Assembly (NCBI RefSeq): GCF_014863355.1
Contig: NZ_JACZEP010000015.1
Coordinates: 28,977-92,976, forward strand
Source: Aminobacter carboxidus
GTDB taxonomy: Bacteria > Pseudomonadota > Alphaproteobacteria > Rhizobiales > Rhizobiaceae
Length of the DNA stretch: 64,000 nucleotides
Reading direction: 5' to 3'
Position numbers and translations under genes: made by a program. This document shows positions 45,667-57,385 of the stretch, piece by piece (within the stretch, counting starts at the first letter, position 1; the number at the start of each line of letters is the position of its first letter). Under the pieces are notes generated by a model that saw only the letters and a program-made list of their open reading frames with translations, was not told the DNA's origin and searched no databases.

Positions 45667-48026
45667 GCTACGGCTCCCTGCAGTTGCCGGGCTGGCTGGT
45701 TGTGCTGCGATCGCTGGATAGCCTCCAGGACACGGCGCGGCGTGATGGGTGATCGAAGTAGCTCAACGCCATAACCTCTTAGCGCATCGTTGACGGCGTT
45801 GCTGATTGCGGCAGGAGGCGCGATAGCTCCGCCTTCCCCGATGCCCTTGACCCCGAATTCGGTATAGGGCGCGAGCGTTTCCATGTGATCAAGTCGCGGA
45901 GCAGGCACCTCGGTCGGCCCCGGCAACAGGTAGTCCGCAAAAGTCGACGCCAGCGGCTGCCCGGACGCGTCGAAATTCATTTCTTCGTAAAGAGCAGTGC
46001 CGATGCCCTGGGCCAACCCGCCGTAGATCTGGCCATCGACCACCATCGGATTGATCAGCTTGCCGCCATCCTCGACAATGACATAGTCGAGGATCTCGAT
46101 GTCACCCATTTCAGGATCGACGGCGACGACCACCGCGTGGGCAGCGTAACTAAAGGTGCCGGAATCGCGCTGCGGCTTGTAGCCGATGGTCACTTCCAAT
46201 CCGCGCGGATCGACGCCGGCCGGCAGGTCCTGGGGTCGACGATACCAGGTGTGGGCGATCTCCTCGATGGTGACGCTGCCATTGGCGCCATGGACCTGCC
46301 CGCCGGACAATTCCAAAGAGTCGACTTCTGTTTGCAGAAGGTGCGCTCCGATCTTTTTGATCAGGCCCGCCAACTCACGCGACGCCGTAGCCACGGCTCC
46401 ACCCGACATCACAGCACAGCGAGAGCCCCAGCTGCCGGTCGAATAGGGCGTGTATTCCGTGTCGCCATGCACCAATTTGATCTTGCGGGTGTCGATGCCG
46501 AGGATTTCATGCGCGACCTGTGGCAGGGTGGTTTCCATGCTCTGGCCGTGCGAATGCGCCCCGATCCGGAGTTCAAGTCCGCCATCGGGTGTCATACGCG
46601 CGGTCGCCTGCTCATGGCCCGGCACCATCGGAATGCCCCAGCCAGCATAGACGGATGTGCCGTGGGCTCCCTGCTCGCAATAGACCGAGTGCCCGACGCC
46701 AATCAGCCGGCCGTCTGCCTCCCCCTTCTTCTGACGCACGCGGATCGATGGCAGATCAATGGCCGCAATGGCCCTGTCGAGCGCTTCAGGATAGTTGCCG
46801 CTGTCGAAGTGCTTCTTGGTGATGTTGTCGAAAGGCATCTGTTCGGGACGAACCAGATTGCGCCGGCGTACTTCATGAGGTTCGAGCTCGCATTCGCGCG
46901 CAATGGCGTCGATGATCAACTCCATTGCCGAGCAGACGCCGGTACGTGCCACACCCCGGTAAGGCAGGATCGGGCATTTGTTAGTCGCAATCGACCACGT
47001 ATGGCAGCGGTAAGATGGAAAATCGTAGGGCCCAGGCAGGATCGAGGCAACCTGGGCAGCTTCCAGGCATGCCGAGAACGGATAAGAAGAATAAGCGCCA
47101 GAGTCGACTGTAGCCTCGCAGTCGATACCACGCAATTTGCCATCGCGATCAGCGTAGCCAGTGATGCGGTAGTGGTGCTCTCGACAATTGGTGCCGGCAG
47201 TCAGATTCTCGCGGCGGTCCTCCAGCCATCGAACGGGATGGCCGCACCGCATCGCATACCACCCCAGACAGATGTCCTCGGGCAGCAAGATCCCTTTGTA
47301 GCCAAACCCGCCGCCAACATCCGGCGATATGATGCGGATCTGAACCTGGTCGAGACCCAGGCATTCGGCAAGGCCGTTGCGCACGATGTGCGGCATCTGG
47401 CTCCCGGTATAGAGCACGAGATGCTCCATCCGGCTGTCCCAATAGGCAACCGTGCCCCGGCCTTCCATCGGCGACATGTTCTGCCTGGCGGTCGAAATTT
47501 CGCGTGTCACCTTGATGGGAGCGTCGAGTGCCGCCGCGAAATTTACGTCGACGAAAGTCTCGAGAAAGACATTGTCGCCCCAATGCTCATGCAGCAGGGC
47601 CGAGCCGGGTTCGCGGGCTTTCAGCATGTCGTGGACTGCTGGCAATTCCTCGAGGTCGACATCGACCTGTGCAGCGATGTCTTCGGCCGCAGCCCGTGTG
47701 TCGGCTACACACATGGCAAGCAGCTCGCCCACCTGCCGGACCTTGTCATGCGCCAGAATGGGCTGCTCTGAGGCCTTGAAGCCTTGCAAGCCCGAAACCG
47801 CAACGATCGGTTTCACCCCTTTCAAGTCAGCCGGCAGCACGACCTGGCCACGGATGGCCTCATGGGCTGAGACCGAGCGAATGTTGGCGTGCGCCAGAGG
47901 AGACCGTACGAACGCAACGTCCTTCATGCCGGCAAGCCGTATGTCTCCGACATACTGGCCGCGTCCTCGCAAGAAACGATCGTCCTCTTTACGAAGCAAT
48001 GACGCGCCGACGCCTTGTTCGGTCAT
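45663..48026 (-). CDS. Molybdenum hydroxylase large subunit (form II CoxL-like)
   Basis: 787 residues binding the Mo-pterin cofactor. Motifs include DVGGGFGYKGILLPEDICLG, GQSMETTLPQVAHEILGID and the catalytic glutamate in GVKGIGEGGAIAPPAAI. The active-site loop is PYRGVART, not the AYRCSFR of true CO dehydrogenases, so it should hydroxylate an organic substrate such as an N-heterocycle or aldehyde. No Mo-cofactor maturation gene (CoxD/XdhC type) lies nearby. First gene of its operon, 79 bp downstream of operator site 3; ATG after GGGAGA. Confidence 0.93.
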   Translation of the reverse strand: MTEQGVGASLLRKEDDRFLRGRGQYVGDIRLAGMKDVAFVRSPLAHANIRSVSAHEAIRGQVVLPADLKGVKPIVAVSGLQGFKASEQPILAHDKVRQVGELLAMCVADTRAAAEDIAAQVDVDLEELPAVHDMLKAREPGSALLHEHWGDNVFLETFVDVNFAAALDAPIKVTREISTARQNMSPMEGRGTVAYWDSRMEHLVLYTGSQMPHIVRNGLAECLGLDQVQIRIISPDVGGGFGYKGILLPEDICLGWYAMRCGHPVRWLEDRRENLTAGTNCREHHYRITGYADRDGKLRGIDCEATVDSGAYSSYPFSACLEAAQVASILPGPYDFPSYRCHTWSIATNKCPILPYRGVARTGVCSAMELIIDAIARECELEPHEVRRRNLVRPEQMPFDNITKKHFDSGNYPEALDRAIAAIDLPSIRVRQKKGEADGRLIGVGHSVYCEQGAHGTSVYAGWGIPMVPGHEQATARMTPDGGLELRIGAHSHGQSMETTLPQVAHEILGIDTRKIKLVHGDTEYTPYSTGSWGSRCAVMSGGAVATASRELAGLIKKIGAHLLQTEVDSLELSGGQVHGANGSVTIEEIAHTWYRRPQDLPAGVDPRGLEVTIGYKPQRDSGTFSYAAHAVVVAVDPEMGDIEILDYVIVEDGGKLINPMVVDGQIYGGLAQGIGTALYEEMNFDASGQPLASTFADYLLPGPTEVPAPRLDHMETLAPYTEFGVKGIGEGGAIAPPAAISNAVNDALRGYGVELLRSPITPRRVLEAIQRSQHNQPARQLQGAVA

Positions 48027-48104
48027 GCTGATGTCTCTCCCATTTTGTCTGGTTGGCGCCTATCCTGATAGGACAGACGCCAGCCAATTCAAACCAGATC
48101 GTAT

Positions 48105-48130
48105 CATACTATTAATAAGATGATAGTATG
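48105..48130. promoter_or_regulatory. Regulon operator, site 3 (before the molybdenum hydroxylase), perfect inverted repeat
   Basis: CATACTAT and ATAGTATG, a perfect 8-bp inverted repeat with a 10-base spacer TAATAAGATG. Best member of the family of six. 79 bp upstream of the large-subunit start. Confidence 0.8.
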
Positions 48131-48201
48131 AATTTAAACGCAGGGCCTCACGGTGTCGACCCGTCACGTTGTTGCGTCATCAAGACTGTACCGTATGGGG
48201 T

Positions 48202-49671
<1,470 letters not shown>

Positions 49672-49683
49672 GTCGGTTTCCCC

Positions 49684-51255
49684 TTACGATTTCTGGAACA
49701 TGGCGAGCATTCGCCGGGTGACGAGGAAGCCGCCGACGATGTTGATCGTGGCGATCAGCACGGAAACGGCCGACAGGACGACAACCCACTGGGAGCCAAG
49801 TCCGATCTGCAGCAACGCGCCCAGAATGATGATGCCGGAGATCGCGTTGGTGACAGCCATCAGCGGCGTGTGGAGCGAATGGCTGACGTTCCAGATCACC
49901 TGGAAGCCGACAAAGCAGGCAAGCACGAAAACGATGAAGTGGCCGAGGAAACTTGGCGGCGCGAACAGGCCGATGATCAGCATCAGCACCGCGCCAATGC
50001 CGAGCAGCGCAAACTGCGAGCGGGTCTGCGCCCGGGAATCCGCCAGTTCCTTGGCGCGCTTTGCCTCGACTGTGAGTTCCTTTGTCTTTTCCTTGGGTTT
50101 CTGCGCCGCAATGGCGGCAATCTTGGGCGGTGGCGGCGGGAAGGTGATCGACCCGCCATGCGCGACGGTTGCGCCACGGATGACGTCATCTTCCATATTG
50201 TGCTTGATGACGCCGTCCTTGCCGGGCGTGAGATCGGTCAGGAAATGACGGATGTTGTTCGCATAGAGTTCCGACGCCTGCGCGCCCATGCGACTTGGGA
50301 AATCGGTATAGCCAACGACAGTGACGCCGTTGTCGGTGACGATCTTTTCGTTGGGCACGGTCAGATCGCAGTTGCCACCACGCTCAGCTGCCAGGTCGAT
50401 GATCACCGAGCCCGTCTTCATCGCGGCCACCATATCGGCGGTCCAGAGTTTTGGCGCATCGCGGCCGGGGATCAACGCGGTTGTGATGACGACGTCGACA
50501 TCCGGAGCTTGAGAACGAAACAGTTCAAGCTGCTTGGCGCGGAACTCCGGGGATGACGGCGCGGCATAACCGCCCGTGGCAGCCCCGTCCTGGATGTCGG
50601 AAAAATCGAGGAACAGGAACTCACCGCCCATCGATTCGATCTGCTCGGCCACCTCCGGGCGCACGTCGAAAGCCCGCACGATCGCACCGAGGCCACGTGC
50701 CGCTCCGATTGCCGCAAGCCCCGCCACGCCGGCACCAATCACCAGGACCTTGGCCGGCGGCACCTTGCCGGCGGCCGTGATCTGACCGGTGAAGAAACGG
50801 CCAAAGTTGTTGGCCGCTTCGATCACCGCGCGATAGCCGGCAATGTTGGCCATTGAAGACAGCGCATCCATCTTCTGCGCGCGGCTGATGCGTGGAACCA
50901 TGTCCATGGCGACCGCCGTGACGGCCTGCTTTTCCGCAAGTTTCAGCAGTGCCGCGTTTTGCCCCGGATAGAAGAAGGAAATCAGCGTTTGGCCGATCTT
51001 CAGCCGCTTGAGTTCCACCTCGGTCGGCTGACGCACCTTGACCACGACGTCGACGGCCTTGACGAGATCGGCTGCCGACTTCTCGATTGCGACGCCGGCC
51101 TTGATGTAATCAGCGTCGCTGAAGCCTGACGCCTTGCCTGCGCCGGCTTCCATGAAGACCTTATGACCGAGTTTCGCCAGATGCACCGCCGACGACGGTG
51201 TTACCGCCACGCGCGTCTCTCCCGCAAACGTCTCTTTTAATGCGCCGACCTTCAT
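49684..51255 (-). CDS. pntA: NAD(P) transhydrogenase subunit alpha (full-length, fused form)
   Basis: 523 residues. Residues 1-380 are the NAD-binding domain ([36 protein letters not shown]), residues ~420-523 the membrane part ([40 protein letters not shown]). In many alphaproteobacteria pntA is split into two genes; here it is a single chain as in E. coli, which may be a sign of separate origin from the host's own copy. The start ATG follows GGAGGAG; operator site 4 lies about 210 bp upstream. Confidence 0.95.
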   Translation of the reverse strand: MKVGALKETFAGETRVAVTPSSAVHLAKLGHKVFMEAGAGKASGFSDADYIKAGVAIEKSAADLVKAVDVVVKVRQPTEVELKRLKIGQTLISFFYPGQNAALLKLAEKQAVTAVAMDMVPRISRAQKMDALSSMANIAGYRAVIEAANNFGRFFTGQITAAGKVPPAKVLVIGAGVAGLAAIGAARGLGAIVRAFDVRPEVAEQIESMGGEFLFLDFSDIQDGAATGGYAAPSSPEFRAKQLELFRSQAPDVDVVITTALIPGRDAPKLWTADMVAAMKTGSVIIDLAAERGGNCDLTVPNEKIVTDNGVTVVGYTDFPSRMGAQASELYANNIRHFLTDLTPGKDGVIKHNMEDDVIRGATVAHGGSITFPPPPPKIAAIAAQKPKEKTKELTVEAKRAKELADSRAQTRSQFALLGIGAVLMLIIGLFAPPSFLGHFIVFVLACFVGFQVIWNVSHSLHTPLMAVTNAISGIIILGALLQIGLGSQWVVVLSAVSVLIATINIVGGFLVTRRMLAMFQKS

Positions 51256-51463
51256 GGTGCCATAACTCCTCCGGCGCCTTTCCCGGCGCGTGATTGGTCA
51301 ATTGTTGCGAAGCGCATAGGTGCATCTCCGATACAGCGAAGCTGGATTTGAGCCGCCAGCTTGAACTGGCTGAACAGTTCAGGCGGAGCATCGTCGTCAT
51401 ACACTCGAGTTTGGTGGCCAAGCCGAGCTTGACAGGACCGTGCGTCAGGCTCTTCGCAAAGTC

Positions 51464-51489
51464 AATCTATTTATAGTAAGATAGAATGA
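51464..51489. promoter_or_regulatory. Regulon operator, site 4 (before pntA)
   Basis: 8-N10-8 element: left half CAATCTAT (6/8), right half ATAGAATG (7/8). Spacer TTATAGTAAG matches site 6 in 8 of 10 bases. Upstream of pntAB and beyond the 3' end of the M20 operon. Confidence 0.7.
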
Positions 51490-51560
51490 ATTTTGACGAG
51501 CACTATGAAAGATGGGCATGCATGTGAAAGACGGCATGCCTTGTGAAAAGGGGCCTTGTG

Positions 51561-51584
51561 AAAAAGGGGCCTTGCGGCCCCTTT
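51561..51584 (-). terminator. Rho-independent terminator after the M20 hydrolase operon
   Basis: On the minus strand AAAGGGGCC, loop GCAA, GGCCCCTTT followed by further T residues. 35 bp past the M20 stop. An adjacent extra copy of AAGGGGCC (51547-51555) suggests slippage or duplication. Confidence 0.88.
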
Positions 51585-51618
51585 GACGGAAATCGTGGAT
51601 AGGTAACGACCTACGGCT

Positions 51619-52902
51619 TCAGGACTTCGCCAAGGGCGCCGCGTTGCACCAGTCATAAATGGAAAGTGCCATGACTTTGATGGACGCAATGTAGTCGTCG
51701 ATCGACACATACTCGTCATTGGCGTGCATGATGGCGGTCGAGCCAGGGCCGAAGATCACCGTGGGTGTATGACCATAGCTGTTGAGGAAGCGGGTATCGG
51801 CAGCACCCTGGCGTCCGCTTATGGTCGGCTCCTTGCCGGTGATTTCCGTATAGTTGCGGGAAACGGTTTGCACGATGGCATGGTCGCGCGGGATTTCGGA
51901 GGCCTCGGCATCGTAGCCGACGAACCGCACCTGAGGGGGGTGGTCCTTCATCCACGGATCCTTGGCCGCCGCCTCGGCGATCTTCTTCACCAGGCTTTGC
52001 TTGACCCCTTCGTGATCTTCTCCGGGCACCGTGCCGATCGAGCCCTTGAGAAGTGCCGTCGCCGGGAAGGCGCTCGGATAGTTGCCGGCCTGGAACGAAC
52101 CGATGATGCACGGCAAGGAATCGATTGCACTCGGATAAAGCGGATGCGTGACCGTTGCGACGCGCTCGTCTTCCATCTCCTGCACTGCAGCGACGATCTT
52201 CTGACCGAGCGTGATGCCGCTGACGCCGAGATAGCGCTGCTGGATGCCCGCCGGTTTGCCCTGAATTTCGATCTCGAACCAGATGCGCCCGATGCATGCG
52301 GGCTGCACATGCAGGTCGCTGGTCTCGCCCGAGATGCCAGCGTCGGCCGAGTAACCGCGGATGACAGTGTCGAGCGTCCCATGACCGCTGACTTCCTCAT
52401 CGATCACGATGTTGATCAGCACATCGCCCTTGAGATCGATGCCGAGCTCCTTGAGATACTGCACGGCCAGGATGTGGCTGGCGACACCGCTCTTCATGTC
52501 GCAGGATCCGCGGCCGTAGATGCGGCCATTCTCGATTTTCGCCGACCACGGATTGTCGCTCCACCCCTCGCCGTTGCCGACGGGAATAACGTCGGTGTGG
52601 CCATTGAGCAGCAGCGAGCGCCCGCCGCCAGAACCCTTCGCGCTCGCTACGATGTTGGGCCGCCCTTCATAGCCACGCGCGACGGGTCGGTAGCCGGGAT
52701 GCTTCTTGAGCTCTTGCCAGTCGGTGTCCCAGATGTCGACATCGAGGCCGATCGTATTCAGGTATCCGTGAAGAAACGCCTGGATTGCCGCCTCGTCGCC
52801 GGTGACGCTGGGGATCGAAACCATCTTCTGCAGGAAGCGCACCGCTTCGTCTTTTGAGGCGTCAACTTTGTCCAATATTCGTTTGCGGTTTGGGTCAGTC
52901 AT
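51619..52902 (-). CDS. M20-family amidohydrolase/deacylase (ArgE/DapE type)
   Basis: 427 residues with all metal and catalytic residues: LLNGHTDVIPVGNGEGW, GRGSCDMKSGVASHI, the glutamate pair in VIDEEVSGHGT, and the C-terminal histidine in GPGSTAIMHANDEYV. The longer opening (DTDWQELKKHPGYRPVARGY) is typical of the ArgE/DapE-like deacylases that act on N-acyl amino acids. Last gene of the operon that starts at 57261, 85 bp after the luciferase-like gene. Probable role: hydrolysis of an amide formed by ring opening or of an N-acyl substrate. Start after GGGAG. Confidence 0.9.
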   Translation of the reverse strand: MTDPNRKRILDKVDASKDEAVRFLQKMVSIPSVTGDEAAIQAFLHGYLNTIGLDVDIWDTDWQELKKHPGYRPVARGYEGRPNIVASAKGSGGGRSLLLNGHTDVIPVGNGEGWSDNPWSAKIENGRIYGRGSCDMKSGVASHILAVQYLKELGIDLKGDVLINIVIDEEVSGHGTLDTVIRGYSADAGISGETSDLHVQPACIGRIWFEIEIQGKPAGIQQRYLGVSGITLGQKIVAAVQEMEDERVATVTHPLYPSAIDSLPCIIGSFQAGNYPSAFPATALLKGSIGTVPGEDHEGVKQSLVKKIAEAAAKDPWMKDHPPQVRFVGYDAEASEIPRDHAIVQTVSRNYTEITGKEPTISGRQGAADTRFLNSYGHTPTVIFGPGSTAIMHANDEYVSIDDYIASIKVMALSIYDWCNAAPLAKS

Positions 52903-52987
52903 TTCAATCTCCCGATAAGGCGGCGTGTCGTTCGCAAAAAAGAGATCCGTCCTGCCCGCGGTGAGCGCAAACAGGACGGAGTTGGGG

Positions 52988-53971
52988 TCAGAGAGCCTTC
53001 AGGCGGGGGATGATTTCACGCGCGATGGTTTCGATCTGCTTCATCTCGTATTTGTAGGGAACGAAGATGATCTTCTGGACGCCGGCATCGATGTGAGCCT
53101 TGAGCTGCTCGACGCAGTCGTCGACCGAGCCCATGATCGCGCTCTCGCGGGTGCAGTCGCTGTGTTCAGGGAAATCCCATTCCTTGTTGAGCCAATCCAT
53201 CATGTCTTCGCGGACGGCTTCCTTCGAAGCGCCGACCATGATCGGCAGCTGCGAGGCGCTCATCACGGAGTTCGGGTCCTTGCCCGCTTCCTTGGCGAAG
53301 CCGAGGACCTTGTCCCACGACTTCTTGAAATCCTCGGCACGGTAGAAATAGGTGAGCCAGCCGTCGCCGGTGGTTCCTGCGCGCTTGAGTGCCGCATCCG
53401 CATAGCCGCCGATGAGGATCGGAAGGTGCGACTGTGCCGGCTTGGGGTACATCACGGCTTTCGACATGTTGTACTCGAGCTGGACGCCGGTTTCCGGATC
53501 CGCAATGCTGTATTTCCCGGTCACGCGGTCTTCGGTCCAGAGCCGGCGCATGATCTCGAGGTTCTGGTCCATGATCTTGCCGCGCTTGGAGAAAGGCAGG
53601 CTCATCGCATCGAATTCGCGTTTGTACCAACCGGCCGCCATGCCCATGATCATGCGTCCGTTGGACAGCTGGTCCATGGATGACAGCTGCTTGGCGAGAG
53701 CCACGGGATTGCGCAGCGGCAGTACGAGGATGCCCGTACCCATGCGGATCTTGGTCGTCCTTGCCGCGATCCCGGTGAGTGCGGTCAGCGAGTCGATGAT
53801 CGGGAAGTTGGGGTCGACGCCAAGCAGCATGTGGTCCCAGACCCACACGGAGTCGTAACCGAGTTCCTCGACGCGCACGCCGTATTCCACGAGCTTGCGG
53901 GCGTCGGGCATGTTCGGATAGGCCACGAAATTGCGCGCGGCGATGCCGAAAGTCTTTGTAATCAGTGTCAT
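52988..53971 (-). CDS. Luciferase-like (LLM class) oxidoreductase, probably F420-dependent
   Basis: 327 residues, TIM barrel. Conserved blocks: VEELGYDSVWVWDHMLLG, KIRMGTGILVLPLRNPVALA, MDQLSNGRMIMGMAAGWYKR, and LPILIGGYADAALKRAGTTG. LLM proteins use F420 or FMN. The complete F420 biosynthesis operon next door, under the same type of operator, is the reason for choosing F420. Start after GGAGGAAG. It lies 19 bp after the CoA-transferase beta gene, so it may act on a CoA ester or on the precursor of one. Confidence 0.85.
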   Translation of the reverse strand: MTLITKTFGIAARNFVAYPNMPDARKLVEYGVRVEELGYDSVWVWDHMLLGVDPNFPIIDSLTALTGIAARTTKIRMGTGILVLPLRNPVALAKQLSSMDQLSNGRMIMGMAAGWYKREFDAMSLPFSKRGKIMDQNLEIMRRLWTEDRVTGKYSIADPETGVQLEYNMSKAVMYPKPAQSHLPILIGGYADAALKRAGTTGDGWLTYFYRAEDFKKSWDKVLGFAKEAGKDPNSVMSASQLPIMVGASKEAVREDMMDWLNKEWDFPEHSDCTRESAIMGSVDDCVEQLKAHIDAGVQKIIFVPYKYEMKQIETIAREIIPRLKAL

Positions 53972-53990
53972 GGTTCTTCCTCCGGGAAAA

Positions 53991-54761
53991 TCAGGCAGTG
54001 AAAAGCCGCTCGGGATCGAGCTGTCGCAGGATTTGCAGTTCACGGGTGGTTGGCGGCTCGGTGAGGTGAAGATTCTCATCGAATTCGAGTTCGAAGCCGG
54101 TGTTGTCCTGCACTTCCTCGCGGGAAACGCCGGGATTAAGTGCCAGCACGCGCATTCGACGGGTGGTCTCGTCGAAACCGAAGATCGCGAGTTCGGTAAT
54201 CACGCGGAACATTCCGCCAGCAGGTAGACCGCTTTCGCGTCTGGAGTTGCCGCCCCGGATGAAGCCAGGGCTGGTGATGAAGTCGACCTTCTCGACGAAG
54301 CGCCGCTTCTCGTGCTTCATCGCAACGATCATGTTGGTGAGGCTCGAGATGTCATTGCCGCCACCCGTGCCAGGCAGGCGCGTCTTCGGTGCGGCCGGAT
54401 CGCCGATGAAGGACGAATTGAGATTGCCGAACTGGTCGATCTGGGCCCCACCCATGAAACCGATGTCGACATAACCGCGCTGCAGAAGCAGCAGAACGTC
54501 GGCGCTGCCGAGCACCATGTTGGCGCGCTTGGTGCAGCGCTGATCGTTGGTCGATGGTGGCAGTTTTCCCGCCTCCACGAAGGCGCCGACAACGCCTCCT
54601 TCAAACAGGATGGTCAGGCCTGGGCAGCGCAGTTGCTGGGCAAGAGTTGCCGCCAGCAACGGTGTTCCGACACCGGCGAAGACCACCTGGCCATCCTTGA
54701 GCTGGCGCGACGCCAGGATCGCGAGAATTTCAGAGGCGGTGTAGTTGCGGGCTTCAGTCAT
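53991..54761 (-). CDS. CoA-transferase-family subunit B (IpdB-like)
   Basis: 256 residues, class I CoA-transferase beta fold. Visible: FAGVGTPLLAATLAQQLRCP, GYVDIGFMGGAQIDQFGNLN, and RLPGTGGGNDISSLTNMIVA. GGAQID-FGNLN and GxGGxxDI resemble IpdB of steroid-ring degradation and glutaconate CoA-transferase B. Its ATG overlaps the end of the alpha gene by 8 bp, fixing the start. IpdAB-type pairs are ring-opening hydrolases of cyclic CoA esters and not true transferases, so hydrolytic ring cleavage is possible here. Confidence 0.88.
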   Translation of the reverse strand: MTEARNYTASEILAILASRQLKDGQVVFAGVGTPLLAATLAQQLRCPGLTILFEGGVVGAFVEAGKLPPSTNDQRCTKRANMVLGSADVLLLLQRGYVDIGFMGGAQIDQFGNLNSSFIGDPAAPKTRLPGTGGGNDISSLTNMIVAMKHEKRRFVEKVDFITSPGFIRGGNSRRESGLPAGGMFRVITELAIFGFDETTRRMRVLALNPGVSREEVQDNTGFELEFDENLHLTEPPTTRELQILRQLDPERLFTA

Positions 54762-55719
54762 TGTAGATGCTCCTGCCGCGCTGACTTGCTTCGAGAAGCT
54801 CTTCAAGCCCAATCAACTCCAGGTATTCGTTCCAGTTTTTCGGCCCGTAGAAGTACTTCTCAAGGTACTCCTGCATCCCCTTCACCGGATCGGCATTGAC
54901 CTGCTTCACGTAGGCGTCCATATGCTTGAGCATTGGTTCATAGATGCCGAAGCATTCATGCGGGGCCGCGCCGTAAGGAACCTCGACGACCGCATCCACA
55001 CAGAGGAAGGCGATCTTCGTCTGATCGGGGTGACGGCGGATCTGGTCATTCGACACGATGCGCTCGGTGGTCAGGATGACCTTGTTGGCTGCAAGCGCGA
55101 GGTCGATGTCCATGAATTGCAGGCCATCGATCTGGGCGTTGCCGTAGGCGTCGCAGCGCTGAACGTGGATGAGCGCAACATCAGGGTTGAGCGCCGGCAC
55201 AAGCAGAAGCCTTTCGCCCGTGAATGGGCAATCGATGGGCTTTGCCTCTGGTCGCTGCCGCATCACGTCCGAGCCGAGCATTGCACGCATTGGCAGGAAG
55301 GGAACGCCCATGCCGCCGGCGCGGAACCGCATTCCGACACCCATATGGCTCCACTCCTCGTAGCGCCTGCCTTGCGTTTCGACGTGATGGCGCATCACCT
55401 TGGAGAGGCCCCAGAGGATGCCCTGGGCGAACCAGCTGGTGATGATGTGGTCCGAAACCCCGGACCCAAAGAGAAGGTCACCGTCGGTCGACACGATGCA
55501 GCGCGAACAGGAAAGGTTCTGCCGGCGCTGGCGGATGATCTCCCAGATCAAAGCCATCGGTGTCCGAGACATGGTCGAGCCGCCAATGCCGACCTTCATG
55601 CCGTCCTGGACGAGCCCTGCCGCTTCCTCTAGCGACATGACTTTTTCGCGCAGGCTTCGATCACGTGCTGCGAGGTTTTCCCTCAGCCGTGAGTATGGCT
55701 CGAGTTGAGCTTCAAGCAC
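54754..55719 (-). CDS. CoA-transferase-family subunit A (IpdA-like)
   Basis: 321 residues. The motif VQDGMKVGIGGSTMSRTPMA corresponds to the GIGGWGSRRKPMA of IpdA; also present are VPALNPDVALIHVQRCDAYG and NAQIDGLQFMDIDLALAANK. Start at a GTG seven bases after AAAGGAG. No acyl-CoA ligase is encoded nearby, so if CoA esters are involved they must be loaded by transfer or by an enzyme encoded elsewhere. Confidence 0.88.
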   Translation of the reverse strand: MLEAQLEPYSRLRENLAARDRSLREKVMSLEEAAGLVQDGMKVGIGGSTMSRTPMALIWEIIRQRRQNLSCSRCIVSTDGDLLFGSGVSDHIITSWFAQGILWGLSKVMRHHVETQGRRYEEWSHMGVGMRFRAGGMGVPFLPMRAMLGSDVMRQRPEAKPIDCPFTGERLLLVPALNPDVALIHVQRCDAYGNAQIDGLQFMDIDLALAANKVILTTERIVSNDQIRRHPDQTKIAFLCVDAVVEVPYGAAPHECFGIYEPMLKHMDAYVKQVNADPVKGMQEYLEKYFYGPKNWNEYLELIGLEELLEASQRGRSIYND

Positions 55720-55758
55720 TTCGTTTCTCCTTTAGCTCGCCACGGACAGCGTCCGCAG

Positions 55759-57261
<1,503 letters not shown>

Positions 57262-57307
57262 TTCCGTCATCTCCTTGTAGAGTCTGGCTGTCGCGCAATC
57301 ATTAAGT

Positions 57308-57333
57308 CATATTATCATCCTAATGTTAGTATG
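57308..57333. promoter_or_regulatory. Regulon operator, site 5 (before the PLP-CoA transferase-LLM-M20 operon)
   Basis: 8-N10-8 element: left half CATATTAT, right half TTAGTATG. On the reverse strand the spacer CATTAGGATG matches site 3 in 8 of 10 positions. Centre about 60 bp from the start codon. Confidence 0.75.
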
Positions 57334-57385
57334 ACTAGCCTATAGCAAAAGATTTCCACGGCGAAACCAGCTCGCAATAGGGCTG

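Noticed and set aside
45885..47771. Long open frame (628 codons) on the plus strand
   Set aside because: Antisense to the molybdenum hydroxylase large subunit, which has full family motifs.
43625..48026. Aerobic carbon monoxide dehydrogenase
   Set aside because: The active-site loop is PYRGVART, not AYRCSFR, and the accessory genes for Cu/Mo cofactor assembly are missing.
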